The notes under the pieces were generated by a model. The model was not told where the DNA came from, did no database searches, and saw only the letters and a list, made by a program, of their open reading frames with translations. A stretch of DNA of 64,000 nucleotides, from assembly GCA_036346205.1 (NCBI GenBank), contig JARFJB010001349.1:129501-193500 (forward strand). Direction: 5' to 3'. The translations under genes and the position numbers were made by a program. This document shows positions 43,231-55,643 of the stretch, one piece after another; positions within the stretch are counted from its first letter, which is position 1; each line of letters begins with the position of its first letter. Origin of the DNA: Vesta saturnalis. Taxonomy: Eukaryota > Arthropoda > Insecta > Coleoptera > Lampyridae.

Positions 43231-44184
43231 ATACTACATACCTGCACAATAGATTCAAATAGAACGCTTAAGATTTAAGATGCTTATTACTTAGCATATC
43301 TAAAATGTTGTAAATTTTATATAAATTATGTAAAAATGTTAACCAAACTACCGATAATTCACTGTACAAGTTGTAGATAGTTTTGAAAAAACTGTTTTTT
43401 ATAAAAAGTAAAGCAAAAACATATAAACAATCATTTCAAAAAATCGCAGGAGTGACAAATGCTACTTCTAATCACAACACACATTTTAGTGTGCTAATAT
43501 GAATTGTACAGGGTGGTTCATTTTCGATGTTTTCTTATGGGAAGTACCCTTTCTATTACAGATAGACAAAAAATAATATGGGGTCCTTGTGCTCGATTTT
43601 GGTGTTAATTAAGATCCAATAATCATAATCAAGATGTCTCTGACCATTATTGCGCAATTGGCCAAAATTGAAAAAATGGCGATTTGAAAAACTTGAATAA
43701 CTTTTTTATTTCTAAATGTATCGATAAACTGTAAAAACATTTTTAAGGCACTTTTTTAAGTAGAATCCGTTAGGGCATTCACATTTTTAATACCTCCTTA
43801 ATTTAAAAAGATGTGACATAAAGTTATATGGAAACCATAGTTGGCTATGACACTTTTAAATGACATTTTTTGTGCTTTTTAAAAATATATAAACCTCTAT
43901 GCTATTTTAATAATTAATTGATTTTTTTAAGTTTTTTTAATAGGTATATTTATTAAGGATAACAGTTGGCGTAGAAAACCAGATATGAAATTGAATGAAG
44001 ATATTCTACTTAAAAAAGAAATTTCACGCATGCAAATTGAAATGAAATGAAAATAAACAATATAACATCATGAGAAATTATGAAAAGCTAACAGCAAATC
44101 AATTTTTACACGTACGTAAACATCTAATTCTATAGACGAACAAAAATATGAACACAAAATATCAATATAAGACACACACTAAAA

Positions 44185-44735
44185 CTACAAATATTTTTCA
44201 AAATGTGCGTCCTCTTTTTGGATGCGGACTTCGCATCGTCTTCTAATTGCATTTATAGAGTTATATATAGATAATGGTGTTAATTGTGTAAAAGCCACAC
44301 GAACACTTTCTTTTAACTCATTCACAGTATTATTAGTTCTTTTGTATATAATGTTTTTCAAAAAACCCCATAAAAAGAAATCTAGAGGAGAAAGATCGGG
44401 TGAACGAGCAGGCCACAAAATTGGCGCTGTCGTTCCCATCTAGCTATTAGGAAAACGTAAATTTAAGTAGTCACTAACTGCACGGGAATTATGAGCGGGA
44501 GCTCTGTCTTGCTGAAATATGACATTGCAATATTGTGCTAAAGGACGACTCTCTAGAAATCCCTCAAAATGAATTCGTAGAATATCGAGACATTTCATTG
44601 AGTTTAATGTTCCTTCATACATGTGATAATAAAAACGTCCGTTTTCAATGCAGCACCACACATTTGTTCCAAATTTCCCTTGCCTCCTGCGGACAACACT
44701 GACATAAGCGTTGGTATCTGCCCAGTAAGGTAGTG
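44185..44735 (-). pseudogene. DD41D transposase, C-terminal half
   Basis: Two overlapping frames (44440-44661 and 44185-44439) separated by a TAG near 44440. 'GRFYYHMYEGTLNSMKCLD', 'YCNVIFQQDRAPAHNSR' (second Asp) and 'PARSPDLSPLDFFLWGFLK' (third Asp) are visible. Between the second and third Asp I count 41 residues, which places it in the DD41D (rosa-type) group. The Gly after the second Asp is Arg here. The N-terminal half is absent. Confidence 0.8.
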
Positions 44736-45042
44736 TGACATTTACCTCCTTAATTTAAAAAGATATGACAAAATTGTATTTCTTTATGTGGAAACCATAG
44801 TTGGCTATGACATTTTTAAATGACATTTTTTTGTGCTTTGCAAAAGTATATAACATTTCTGGGCTATTTTAATAATTAATTGATTTTTTAAGTTTTTTTT
44901 ATTTACGTTTTATATTAATATAAAACAGTAGGCATAGGAGGCTGAGATTTATTTAAGTAAAAACGAATGATACTTATATGTCAAATAATAAATTAATAAT
45001 TAGAAGTGTGCAACAAAGTGAACTTGGAATTTAGTTATTCAC

Positions 45043-46163
45043 ATGCCTAATTATACAAATCTAGAAAAATTTTGCATGTTAAAGTTTTTTATATTATCCG
45101 AAGGTGATAAGAATGTGGCATGGGAATTATACTTACAAAATTTTCCTGAAAGGCAGCAGCCAAATAAAAATATTTTTGAACAGTATAGTTAATAGAAATT
45201 AAAATTTTTGCTAGCTCAAAACAATATCTTAATTAATTTTAGGTTACAGACAAATTTAATTGAATTCGGTTCTTTTATAAATCCCAGGCCAAAATCTTAT
45301 TTTAAATGAAATTCTGAAAAAAATCCAATGGTCGTCTTAGGATAAATCGAAGCAGAGCCAACAACTTCATCTAGACGAATGGTTAATCTAGGCGTGTCTC
45401 GAGTCAAAGCCCTTTGAATTTTAAAGAAATACAAATATCATTGCTATAAATTTCGGAAAGAACATTTTTTGACTGTAGACGACAGAAGGCGGCGTTTGAG
45501 TTTTGTAACTGGTATAGTCAGTGCCAAAATATACCTAATTTTTCAAAATCTATTGCATGGTCAGACGAGACGCATATTAGTTGTGATAGTATTTTTAATA
45601 ATCACAATTTATCTTACTGAGCAGATACCAACGCTCATGTCAGTGTTGTCCGCAGGAGACAAGAGAAATTTGGAATAAATGTGTGGTGCTGCATTGAAAA
45701 CGGACGTTTTTATTATCACATGTATGAAGGAACATTAAACTCAATGAAATGTCTCGATATTCTACGAATTCATTTGGAGGGATTTCTAGAGGTTTTTCCT
45801 CTAGCAGAATATTGCAATGTCATATTTCAGCAAGACGGAGCTCCCGCTCATAATTCCCGTGTAGTTAGTGACTACTGAAATGTACGTTTTCCTAATAGCT
45901 GGATGGGAACGACAGCACCAATTTTGTGACCTGCTCGTTCATCCGATCTTTCGCCTCTACATTTCTTTTTATGGGTTTTTTTGAAAAAACATTATAAACA
46001 AAAAAACAAGTTATACTGTGAATGAGTTAAAAGAAAGTATTCGTGTGACTTTTACACAATTAACACCATTATCTATATATAACTCTATAAATTCAATTAG
46101 AAGACGATGCGAAGTCTGCATCCAAAAAGAGGACGCACATTTTGAAAAATATTTGTGGTTTTA
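45043..46163 (+). pseudogene. DD41D transposase, near full length but broken
   Basis: Starts near ATG 45043 ('MPNYTNLEKFCMLKFFILSE') and has 'NLIEFGSFINPRPKS', then after several shifts 'MWCCIENGRFYYHMYEGTLN', 'EYCNVIFQQDGAPAHNSRVV' (second Asp) and, degenerate, 'PARSSDLSPLHFFLWVFLK', where the third Asp is His. Several stops. It shares sequence with the minus copy at 44185-44735. Confidence 0.75.
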
Positions 46164-46800
46164 GTATGTTTTTAATATCGATATTTTGTGTTTATATTTT
46201 TGTTCGTCTATAGAATTAGATGTTTACATACGTGCTGTTGGCTTTTCATAATTTCTGATGATGTTATATTGTTTACTTTCATTTCATTTCAATTTGCATG
46301 CGTGAAATTTCTTTTTTGAGTAGAATATCTTCATTCAATTTCATATCTGGTTTTCCACGCCAACTGTTATCCTTAATAAATATACCAATTAAGAAAAACT
46401 TAAAAAAATCAATTAATTATTAAAATAGCATAGTGTTATATATTTTTAAAAAGCACAAAAAAAATGTCATAGCCAACTATGGTTTCCATATAAAAAAATA
46501 CAACTTTGTCATATCTTTTTAAACTAAAGAGGTATTAAAAATGTGAATATCGGATTCTACTTAGAAAAGTGCCTTAAGAATGTTTTTACAGTTTGTCGAT
46601 ACATTTAGAAATAAAAAAGTTATTCAAGTTTTTCAAAATCGCCATTTTTTCAGTTTTGGCTAATTGCGCAATAACCTTCAAAGTTATCTTATGATTATTG
46701 AATCTTAATTAACACTAAAATCGAGCACAAGGACCCCATATTACTTTTTGTGTAGAAAGGGTATTTCCCATAAGAAAACATCGAAAATGAACCACCCTGT

Positions 46801-49454
46801 TCAGCGGATTTATGTTTCTATTGCCATCTTTCTCTAATACATGTAGCGGAGAGAGATAAAAATATGTAATTTTATTATAGTTTTACATCGATGAATCATA
46901 CCCAATTTGATTTGAATCAAACTTTACCTTTAAACTCACATGATTTACATTCAAATGCAAGTTATGTAAACATATAAATGATAATGCTAAATTAAAAATA
47001 TTTAATAAAAGAAAATATCTTCATGCCAACTAGAACGCCAGTAAAAAATTAATATTGTAGCTTATTTGCACTCCGTTAAATGTTAAATTCCAATAAACCT
47101 GACATGAAAAAATCGTATGTGCATACCTTAAGTTATAAAGGGTATTGAAGGACGGGCGAGTTTATACACGGCACATTCTGGCATTCTAATTTTGATTATG
47201 TCTTGGACATATACCCCTTTAAAAAATGATAGTGAATAAATTTTTTTTGTTTTTACAAGGTTATCTCAACTTTAAAAAATGCGTTGTTTAATTTAGTTTT
47301 AAGTGGGTTTACCTTTGTATCATATTCATTAATCAAATAAATTAAAAACATACTCTATAAATGTTTGTTCTATTAGCCTACATTGAATCACAATCGATCA
47401 TCAAATTCCTTTATTTTTCTCTCCAGAGGAATGTTTCAACACACTTCAATTACTGTATCAGCTTTTTTGTTTGATTTTAATATTTATGCTAAAATGCACG
47501 CACTTACACGAATACCGTGAAATTGTATATAAATTAGAAGTAGAATACCTTAAATTCAAGGTATTTTAACCACTTTTCATTGTAACAGCACTTTTAATGT
47601 TTTACAACAAAGATGGATGTAATCAAATTTCAATAAGGTGAGTACCTCATTAACATATAAGTGTATTGAAATACTTGAACTCTCACGAGGGTCTTACTAG
47701 CACCTTATGTAATCTCTTGAACATTTTTACGCTAGAGTACTTAGGCATATGTGTAAAAATAAGCGAGTGAAAGTATTGTTCTAATTAGATGTAATCATAT
47801 GTAAATAAATAAATTATGAATATTATAATCAATTGTTAAGGTTTTCAACGCCTTCATATCTGCAGAAACGCAGTGAATGAAACGAAAAAGAAATGGCTTA
47901 ACAAATACGAAAGTATGTGGGTTGTTTGTATATGGTTTGCCTTAGACACTTTAAGTTTAATTTAATAAATTAAGGTTAATACAAGAATGTTCTTCTCCAT
48001 GATAAATTAAATTAAATAAAATTATGAAAACTAAATTTACCCTTGATTTTTTTACAGTTCTACAGTTACTCATTTCCGCCTTTTCATTTAATAGTTCTTC
48101 CGTAATTTGATTATCAAATATCTATAAAGAAATGGATAATTTATTTTTGCAGTAAGTGATTGCTTAAATATGAACAATTAATCAAAGAAATTATTACCAA
48201 TTAATTAATTAATAGTTGTCATGCGTAATAATAAAAAATAATGAATCTTGTCCATATGCGATTCATATTTCATTAATATACAAATCGTTGCGATCGATCA
48301 AAGATTACTTTTTAAAGCCTAATGAATATCACTTTCTTAGATGCTTAGGAATTTTAAGCTTTAAAGACTGCAAAAAAAAGTACATCAAGAAATGTCGGTT
48401 TAAATTATACTAAAGAATTAATAGAAAGGATCTATCTAGTGCGTTGTAATAATATGATAAATGGTTTTGTGACTTCATTTGCAGGATAAAGTGAGAAATA
48501 GAATTCGCTCAAAGACAACTAATAAATCAAAATTTCGTTTAGATTAGGTACGTATGTTGTTAAATCAGGTGCGCCATGTTCCTAAAACGCTGAACTACAG
48601 AATCTTAAATTTGCAATGTTTATACTTTCATCTTGATAACATTTTATATCATGTTACTCTAATAAGAATAGAGCAACGAGTGTGAGATTTTATTTTTTTA
48701 CTTGTGTTTATAGTCAATTAAAGAATTATATATTCAACTTCCCATGTTAAAAAATGGTAAATCTTACATGACATAAATACCATAAACAACTTACAAATAC
48801 AACTAAACATTTTTGAAGCCAACCAGTGTCCTAAGATCATTTTCTTCATGAAACCAATTCCCCTTTTATAAAGCTTAAACACTGACATTTTACATTTTTT
48901 GACAAAAGGGGTTCGTGAAAATGTGAAAGATGACGTAGTTACTAGTTTTTTACAGATATTTTTGTTGCATCCAACAATGCACTGTCAGCTGTTATAGAGT
49001 AAAATTTATTATGCATTTCACAATATGATGATTTTTCAGTTTCCTTATTTCAACGAATCTCTTTTGTTTCAATTAGAAAGTACTAAAATATATGGTGCAC
49101 ATTGATTGCATAGTAATAATACATGATACATTTTATGTCTATTAAATACATAAAATCTCAAATCTTGTTTTGATATATGGTGCAGTGGTATTAAATCTCT
49201 ATGACTTTTATACCATTTCAGACATGGCACGTTTTCACACCTGCAAATATTTTTGTGTGTAAATTTGTAGGTTATTAAGACGTAATAAAAAAGTTAGCAA
49301 TATTGACAAGGTGTGCCTAAACAAATAAAAGTGTTAAAATTTTTGAAACTCAAACAAAAAATTCACGAGTCTATGTTTACTTTCATATAGGAGTAATTAA
49401 ATAACTTTAATAATTTATTGCTTCATAAAATAATTTTTTCAGATTCAATGGCTT
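46801..49454. other. non-coding region, nothing recognised
   Basis: AT-rich; the 65-codon frame at 48216-48413 has no family signature. No repeats or RNA genes stand out. Confidence 0.4.
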
Positions 49455-49978
49455 ATACAACGTGCCCAAGATGAGGATGCACATGATGGGGATCTTGAAA
49501 ACGGTAACAGATACGTAGGCGGTTAGATTAGAGAAAAGTTGTATAATTTACGGCATGTTCACATGTGGTTTTCAAAAGTTCATTATTGTTTATCGTTTCG
49601 GAGATTTAAACAAAATGCGATTTGTGGGTTTTTCTTTTTTCGTAATTCCATTGCCACTTTTTGAATTCTATTAGATGGCGTTTTCCAATTTTTTTATTCG
49701 ACGTTTCGTCTCCGAGAAACCATCATCAACTTTATTTTTCTATATCGCCGCAAAAAACGAAACACCCTGTATTCGATAGTATTTTTTATTACGAATTTAA
49801 CGATGTATTACACATTATGGTTTTGAAGCTAATTTTTAAGAAAAATTCGGCTTAATATTAGCTTTTGATAATATTTTTTTATGTACCTACAAATTCAACA
49901 ACTCCAATCTTTTAACGAAGCGTTACTCGCTGATGGTATATATGTTAGAAATCTTCTTTAGTCTGCCCTAGTCGACCG

Positions 49979-50006
49979 CTGATGATGATAGCGTAGCTAT
50001 CGAAAC
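49979..50006 (+). other. CTGANGA-hairpin-GAAAC motif (hammerhead-like core)
   Basis: CTGATGA (49979-49985), one base, GATAGC pairing with GCTATC (49996-50001), then GAAACGCGTT. The three-base loop is GTA. The flanking bases give only a partial outer stem. Confidence 0.4.
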
Positions 50007-50099
50007 GCGTTCGCTGTTTTTTAATTTTTTGTGGTACATGGGTGTATTTTGTCTGTTTCAATCTTTTAAACTTATTTAATTAAAATTAAATAATCACAA

Positions 50100-51037
50100 T
50101 AACTGTTCAAATATGTTGGCGTTATTTTTAGACATAGGTAAACTCTTCTTACTGAAGAATTTAATACACGGCCTAGCATTTCTGGCGAAGTTATATTAAC
50201 TGCTGCCATAACTACTGCTCTTCATTTTCAAAACTCCTATCATACACTTGGTTTTTCAGGTAACCCCACAGAAAAAAAATCCAACGCACTGGCGATCGGC
50301 TGGCCAAGCTACTACACTGTAAGTTCCAATCCATTTTCCTGCAAACCGCAATGACAGACAGTCCTGTACATTTCATGAGTTATCTGCTGTGGCACCATCT
50401 TGTTGCAACAAGCAGTTGTTAACAAGTGCTAGAGGTAATTCATCCAAGGCATTTTCAAAATCAGTGCTTAGCAAGTTTAGATATCGTTCGGTATTTAAAT
50501 TGTTGTGGTAAATGAAAGGTCCTACTATTCTTCATCCCAAAACGTCCATCCACATATTAAATCGAAATCTATGTTGATGTCTTGAATCTTTTAAATCGTC
50601 GTCACATTTTCTAGTGTACCATCCGCAAAAACCTGCTCGCCGCTCCTGACCATCTGGTCTAATACCCTGACAAACTCGAAATTTATATGGATTAAACTTA
50701 TTCTTATTTAAAATGAATTGTGCTGTAAAATTAGTTATACTAGTACGATGTTCAATTTGTCTTGTCGATATTTCAGGGTTTTCAACTACGGATTGTAAAA
50801 CGGTATTAGCTCTTCCGTCATCAGATTGTTTTTGACGGGATGGAACAGGTTTTATAAACGAACCAAATTCTTTTAAATTAGATTCTAAACCTCTAAAAAT
50901 GCATTTACCAGGTTGCATTCGTTCAGTATATTTATCCAAATATAAATCAGCTCAGTGACTACACAATTTCTGTGGGACAAGATGTAGCATGGCAACATAT
51001 CGAACTTTTCTTCGTTTGTAAAATTACGACTTTCCAT
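50100..51037 (-). pseudogene. DD41D mariner-type transposase with internal deletion
   Basis: ATG near 51037 ('MESRNFTNEEKFDMLPCYIL'), then the frame at 50532-50939 with 'ESNLKEFGSFIKPVPSRQKQ' and 'NKFNPYKFRVCQG', then a jump from 'FCGWYTRKCDDDLKD' to 'HRFRFNMWMDVLG' that removes the first Asp region. The second Asp region is 'LLQQDGATADNS'. The third is unreadable ('WPADRQCVGFFF'). Relic. Confidence 0.7.
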
Positions 51038-52204
51038 AGATACACTTATTGATTAATTATAATTATTATAAATTAACTAAACAAAACCAAAAAAACAACC
51101 CACGAAGTAATGGCAATAAAGACAACTTAAAATACGTACAATTCAAATAATAACAACAATCTCAACGCAATAAAACTAAGTTAAACAGTTTTCAACAAAA
51201 TTTTAAACTAGTGTTATTTTATCAAAGCCTTCTAATATTAACTGATATATGAAAAATGTAAAAATGAAAATCCGAATTTTTCAGCTTCAAAACCATAATG
51301 TGTAATACACGGTCAAATTCGTAATAAGAAATACTAGCGAATACAGGGTGTTTCGTTGGTTGCGGGGATATAAAAAAATAAAGTTGATGACGGTTTCTCG
51401 GAGGCGAAACGTCGAATAAAAATTTGAAAACGCCATCTAATAGGAATTCAAAAAGTGACAATGAACACCTTTGGTTTTTAAAAATCTTTTATAATAAATG
51501 AAGAAATTACGAAAAAAGAAAAACCCAAAAATCGCATTTTGTTTTAAAAATCGGAAACTATAAACAATAATGAACTTTTGCAAACTACATTTGGACATGC
51601 CCTAAATTATACAACTTTTCTCTAATTTAACCGCCTTCATACCTCTTACCGTTTTCAAGATCCCCATGCTGTTCATACTTATCTTGGGCACGTTGTATTG
51701 TTTTCCTATATTAAACTTAATAATTGGATTTTCGTAACGAAACAGTAAAAGGTATTTCACGCAACTCCTTCCATAGAGGTTCTTGGATAACCATCGTACA
51801 ATATATTTTTATCATCTGACTACCCACACTTGGTGGACTTTACATGCCAGAATAAGTGCGAACAGACCTTAAACGAAATTCGACTTTATTTATACTAGTG
51901 GATGGGGAGTTTTAAGACCTTTAGGATGCTAAATCCCGAGATATTCGAACATTAATTTTATTTAAATTTGACAGCGCGGCTTAAATTTGAAAATAACCTA
52001 GAAACATTGGCGATGTTTTTTGGTATTCAAAATTACTAACTATATGAACCAATAACGACGTACGTTTTTAAAATCTTAAACCATGCTTTACTAACGATGA
52101 GTCATAAGACACCACTCGCCGGCCCGACTATAGTTCTATTCCTAGATAGTTGAATTTCGTTTCTTGTTTGATTATTTTCCCTTCTACCTCTAATTTACAT
52201 CTAA

Positions 52205-52652
52205 TTGGCTCAATTGAAGTCGTCATACATTTTTTGTTTTCTGGCCGATATCTTCATGTTGAACTGTTTACCAGTCTTATTAATCGTATTCAGCAGTCGT
52301 TGCAGGTCATCCACACTTTCTGCTATTAAAAAAACTGCGTCGTCTGCGTAGCAAAGAATCTTGATTTCTGAGTCTCTCATTTTATAACCTCTACCCTTGC
52401 GTACCTTTTTTATAATTTCATATATTATTATGTTGAATAATAGTGGACTCAAAGAGTCTCCTTGACGTATTCCCCCATTCATCAGAATTACTGCTGTTAA
52501 TTATTGTTTAATATAGGTTGTGCCTGAATGTATTTATAGATGTATTAAATCGTCTTAATGATACCTAATGGTAACTGTCTATCCTACAGAAGATATATAA
52601 CGTCTTTAAGTCGGATTCGGTCAAATGTTTTATGTAATCTACAAAACATATA
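52205..52652 (-). pseudogene. non-LTR retrotransposon reverse transcriptase, downstream part
   Basis: The minus strand reads 'CFVDYIK', then after a frame change 'FDRIRLKDVIYLL' (RT motif A region), 'LPLGIIKTI', 'GGIRQGDSLSPLLFNIII' (motif B) and 'EIKILCYADDAVFLIAESVD' (catalytic YADD), ending near 52205. Likely an RTE-type element of the kind abundant in beetles. It has several stops. The upstream part is at 55116-55265, the two being separated by the DD41D element. Confidence 0.85.
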
Positions 52653-53406
52653 CAGGGTCTATCTAAATAACATCGAAAAAATTTAAGAGGCGAGGTGAAA
52701 ATTAAGGGGGGTTTTTGGTATACAATTTTTTTAAAACGCCCCTCCAAGAATTCTGAAAAAAATGTTTTTCTTTTTTATCTTCCTGTGTATTAAGCTAAAG
52801 AAACGAAACTGCTAATAAAACTACACTTTCTGAAATTTTTTCACCCACGTAGTATTTTTCTAAGGGGTTAAAATAATCGACCCTAAGATGTTTTTTCTTA
52901 TAACTTATTTTTCGACAAAACTTTTTACTTTTAAAAAGTATATCTAAAAAGTCCCATTCATTTACTAACTTTTTGATCCCTTGAAGTTTTATAGAAAAGT
53001 TAGAGATTAATGAGAAAACATAGTAAATGTACTGAAATGCATTTTCAAAAAGACGAGCTGTTTAACGCAAAGGTTGTTTAAGAAGTGATTAAATAAAGTT
53101 GTTGATCTATCTATCAAATTTATTGTTTTGAAATTATTTAACATTCCATTTATTACTTAGTTAGGCTAGTTTAAGTTAAGTTAATTAATTCCAAATTAAC
53201 TTGAAGAGAGAAATGGCTGGGATAAATTGGGAAACATTAGGAGTAAATAATATTTTATTATAACATTTTATTAAACAATACTCAACCAAATAGTTCAACT
53301 ATGATTCTACTACGCTAAGAAGTTTGGAACTAAGAACAGAAGTGAACATTAATAAAATGAATGAATACTTTAATGTTATAATAATTTAACAAAAAACAAA
53401 AATCTG

Positions 53407-54559
53407 TCAAATATCGACAATACTATTCCAAAAATGTTGAAAATGATTGCCTTCAGCTCTAATGCAAGCATCTACTCTATTTCTCATAGAATTGCGTATG
53501 TTTTGAAATATCCTTGTTGAATTTATTATCGTTTCACAACCTGCTATAATACGATCGATATTTCCAACTGGGATTGAATAGACCAAGGACTTCAGATATC
53601 CCCATATGCAAAAACCCAAAGGATTGAGGTCAGGGGAGCGGGCTGGCCAGTTTACAGGTCCTGTTCGACCAATCCATCGATTGGCATACACCTCATCCAA
53701 GTGACTTCTTCTAGGTATACTAAAATGGGTTGGTGCTCCGTCGTGCATAAACCATAACTGTTGTCTAATTTGAATGGGAATGTCTTCAAGAAGAACAGGT
53801 AATTCTTCGAGAAAATGACAATATGAGTCACCATCTAGTCGCAGTGGAAGAAAATAGGGACCTATTAAATGATTAATTCTTCGAGAAAATGACAATATTA
53901 GTTACCATCTAGTCGCAGTGGAAGAAAATAGGGACCTATTAAATGATTGTCAATATTTACGAGCCACACATTTATTGAACATTGATACTGATGATTTCCT
54001 TCAAAAAAGCCATGAGGAGTTTCCTCGACCCAAGTGTGATTATTATGAAAATTTCTAATACAGTCTCTTGAGAAATTCGCCTCGTCAGTAAATAAAATAT
54101 TTCTTAGAAATTGTTGCGCTTAGCCGATCATGTTAATAAGTCATTTACAAAAAAAACCACAGGTGGTAAAAAATCTCGAAACAGTAATGCCTGCACCCCT
54201 TGAAGATGATAGGGATATAACTTTTGTTCTTTTAAAATTCTAAAAACTACCGCATGGCACGATTTAGGGAACGACCTATTTTCCTGGTACCAGTTTCTAG
54301 GGATTCTTCGATACAATTTAGTACGTGTTCTTCCAGAACTTCAGTTCTGACTTCTGGGGTACGGCCAGAGTCATAGCTTCTCTTTTCAAATTTACAAATT
54401 CCTGCAAGCGTTGATGAATATTTGTGAACGTAGTATAATGGGGTAATCTACGTTCTGGGTACTGTTCAGCATAAATTATTTGCGCCTTCAATGCATTATC
54501 CTTAGCACACCCATATGTAAAATGCATATCGCAATTTCAAAATTCGAATAGGTAACCAT
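53407..54559 (-). pseudogene. DD41D transposase, third catalytic Asp replaced by Gly
   Basis: N-terminal part from ATG 54559 with 'CAKDNALKAQIIYAEQYPE' and, in other frames, 'NILFTDEANFSRDCI' (first Asp, near 54090). The last 162 codons (53407-53895) are open: 'RLDGDSYCHFLEELPVLLED', 'QQLWFMHDGAPTHFS' (second Asp), then 'NWPARSPDLNPLGFCIWGYL', where the Asp 41 residues further on is Gly. A 74-base tandem duplication near 53803-53950 and stops further break it. Confidence 0.8.
53803..53950. repeat. 74-bp tandem duplication inside the transposase
   Basis: 'TTCTTCGAGAAAATGACAAT' at 53803 recurs at 53877, followed in both by 'CATCTAGTCGCAGTGGAAG' and 'GGACCTATTAAATGATT'. The length is not a multiple of three, so it shifts the frame. 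Confidence 0.9.
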
Positions 54560-55115
54560 ATTTTCGGTTTACCAACTATTTTCTTCACAAAATCATAAAA
54601 CTTGCGGAAAAGTAGGAAAAAGTAACAGTAAGTGACATTTCGCAATTCCGCTTTCAATTTTTTCTTTGGATTCCATTGTAAACAACCGGCAACTAGATCT
54701 TACGGCAAAATACCCTCGTGTTAAACAACTCGACTTTTTGAGAATGCATTGCAATACATTTACTTTGTTTTCTCGTTAATCTTTAACTTTTCGAAAAAAC
54801 ATGAAGAGGTCAAAAAATTAGTAAATGAATGGGACTTTTTAAACTTAAAAAGTTTTGTTGAAAAAAGTTATAAGAAAAAACATCTTAGGGATTGATTATT
54901 TCAACCCCTTATAAAAATACTACATTGGTGAAAAAATTTCAGAAAGTGTAGTTGTCCACCAAGCTTTTTAGCTTAATTATGCAGGGAAGATAAAAACAAA
55001 AACAATGATTTTTAGAATTTTTGGAGAGGCGTAAAATTTTATACCGGGAACGGCCCTTAATTTTCATTGGAGAATCACCTCTTAATTTTTTTCAGTGTTA
55101 TTTAGATATACCTTG

Positions 55116-55265
55116 TATATGCCGGCCTATTATATTACAATGATTTTTCCACGATTTTTCGGATGATAAAAAGGCATCAGTACAAGATCTTCCAGATCTA
55201 AATCCCTGTTGTTCTTCTGTTACGCAAAGTTGTACTATTAAAACTGTAGCATGTAGTTAAAACCT
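55116..55265 (-). pseudogene. non-LTR retrotransposon reverse transcriptase, upstream part
   Basis: The minus strand reads 'TEEQQGFRSGRSCTDA', then in a shifted frame 'FIIRKIVEKSL' and 'YNRPAYT', directly preceding the 'CFVDYIK' at 52652. This is the finger/palm entry of the RT domain. The frame decays upstream of 55265. Confidence 0.8.
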
Positions 55266-55643
55266 CCTCAGAAAAAAATTAATGAGGTTACGTTAACAAA
55301 AAATGCAGTTTTTTTTTTACTCTTATTGCAAATATGCAAAGTGTTCCGGGTCGAAATTATGATCAGGAGGTAAGATGTGGCGGATAAAGACAGATTTTTG
55401 AGAAGTGTATTGGTGGATGCTGGAAAAATCTGTTCTTAAACAAACGTCTACTTTGGCGGTAGTAGTTACACTCGCAATTCAGTTTATAAACTTTGATTGT
55501 TTCAAAATGTGAAGAAAGTGAAAAGAAGACGGACCTAGGTACAGAAAAGATCTAAAATTAGATTCCCTGCCTATGGTGTTTTACAAGGTAATGTGGTCTC
55601 TGATATGTGGCTAATAAAACATTATATTAAAAATTTTCTGTAA
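55266..55643. other. non-coding spacer before the piggyBac element
   Basis: No gene recognised. Includes a poly-T run near 55305. Possibly more of the decayed retrotransposon, but no motif can be read. Confidence 0.4.

Larger units (their letters stand above)
43508..46800. mobile_element. composite of two DD41D mariner-type copies in opposite orientation
   Basis: The outer ends are inverted: ACAGGGTGGTTCATTTTCGA (43508) and its complement to 46800, with similarity continuing about 450 bases inward. Inside, one half-copy points left (transposase 44185-44735, minus) and one nearly full copy points right (44740-46800, plus). At 44740-44910 the inner part of the terminal repeat recurs in direct orientation ('CTCCTTAATTTAAAAAGAT', 'AACCATAGTTGGCTATGACA'), marking the junction. 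So one partial and one 5'-clipped element were joined. Confidence 0.75.
49455..51705. mobile_element. mariner-type remnant flanked by ~0.4-kb inverted arms
   Basis: The left arm (49455-49850) and right arm (51270-51705) are inverted copies: 'ACAACGTGCCCAAGAT', 'GGGGATCTTGAAAACGGTA', 'AGAGAAAAGTTGTATAATTT', 'GAGACGAAACGTCGAATAAA'. Within each arm lies a TACAGGGTGTTTCG-type end (49758-49775 as complement; 51343-51358) that points away from the centre, so the arms may be two copies of another small element. The DD41D transposase relic (50100-51037) lies between. Confidence 0.55.
52653..55115 (-). mobile_element. DD41D mariner-type element inserted in the reverse transcriptase
   Basis: Inverted ends CAGGGTCTATCTAAATAACA (52653) and the complement of CAAGGTATATCTAAATAACA (to 55115), flanked by TATA on both sides (TA target). 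Arms extend about 410 bases, to about 53065 and from about 54705 ('AAAAAGTCCCATTCATTTAC', 'GAGAAAACATAGTAAATGTA'). The transposase relic lies on the minus strand. The retrotransposon frame resumes on both sides. Confidence 0.85.

Noticed and set aside
47000..49400. tRNA or rRNA genes in the non-coding gaps
   Set aside because: I looked for conserved tRNA box motifs and rRNA-like GC-rich blocks by eye and saw none; a covariance search would be decisive.
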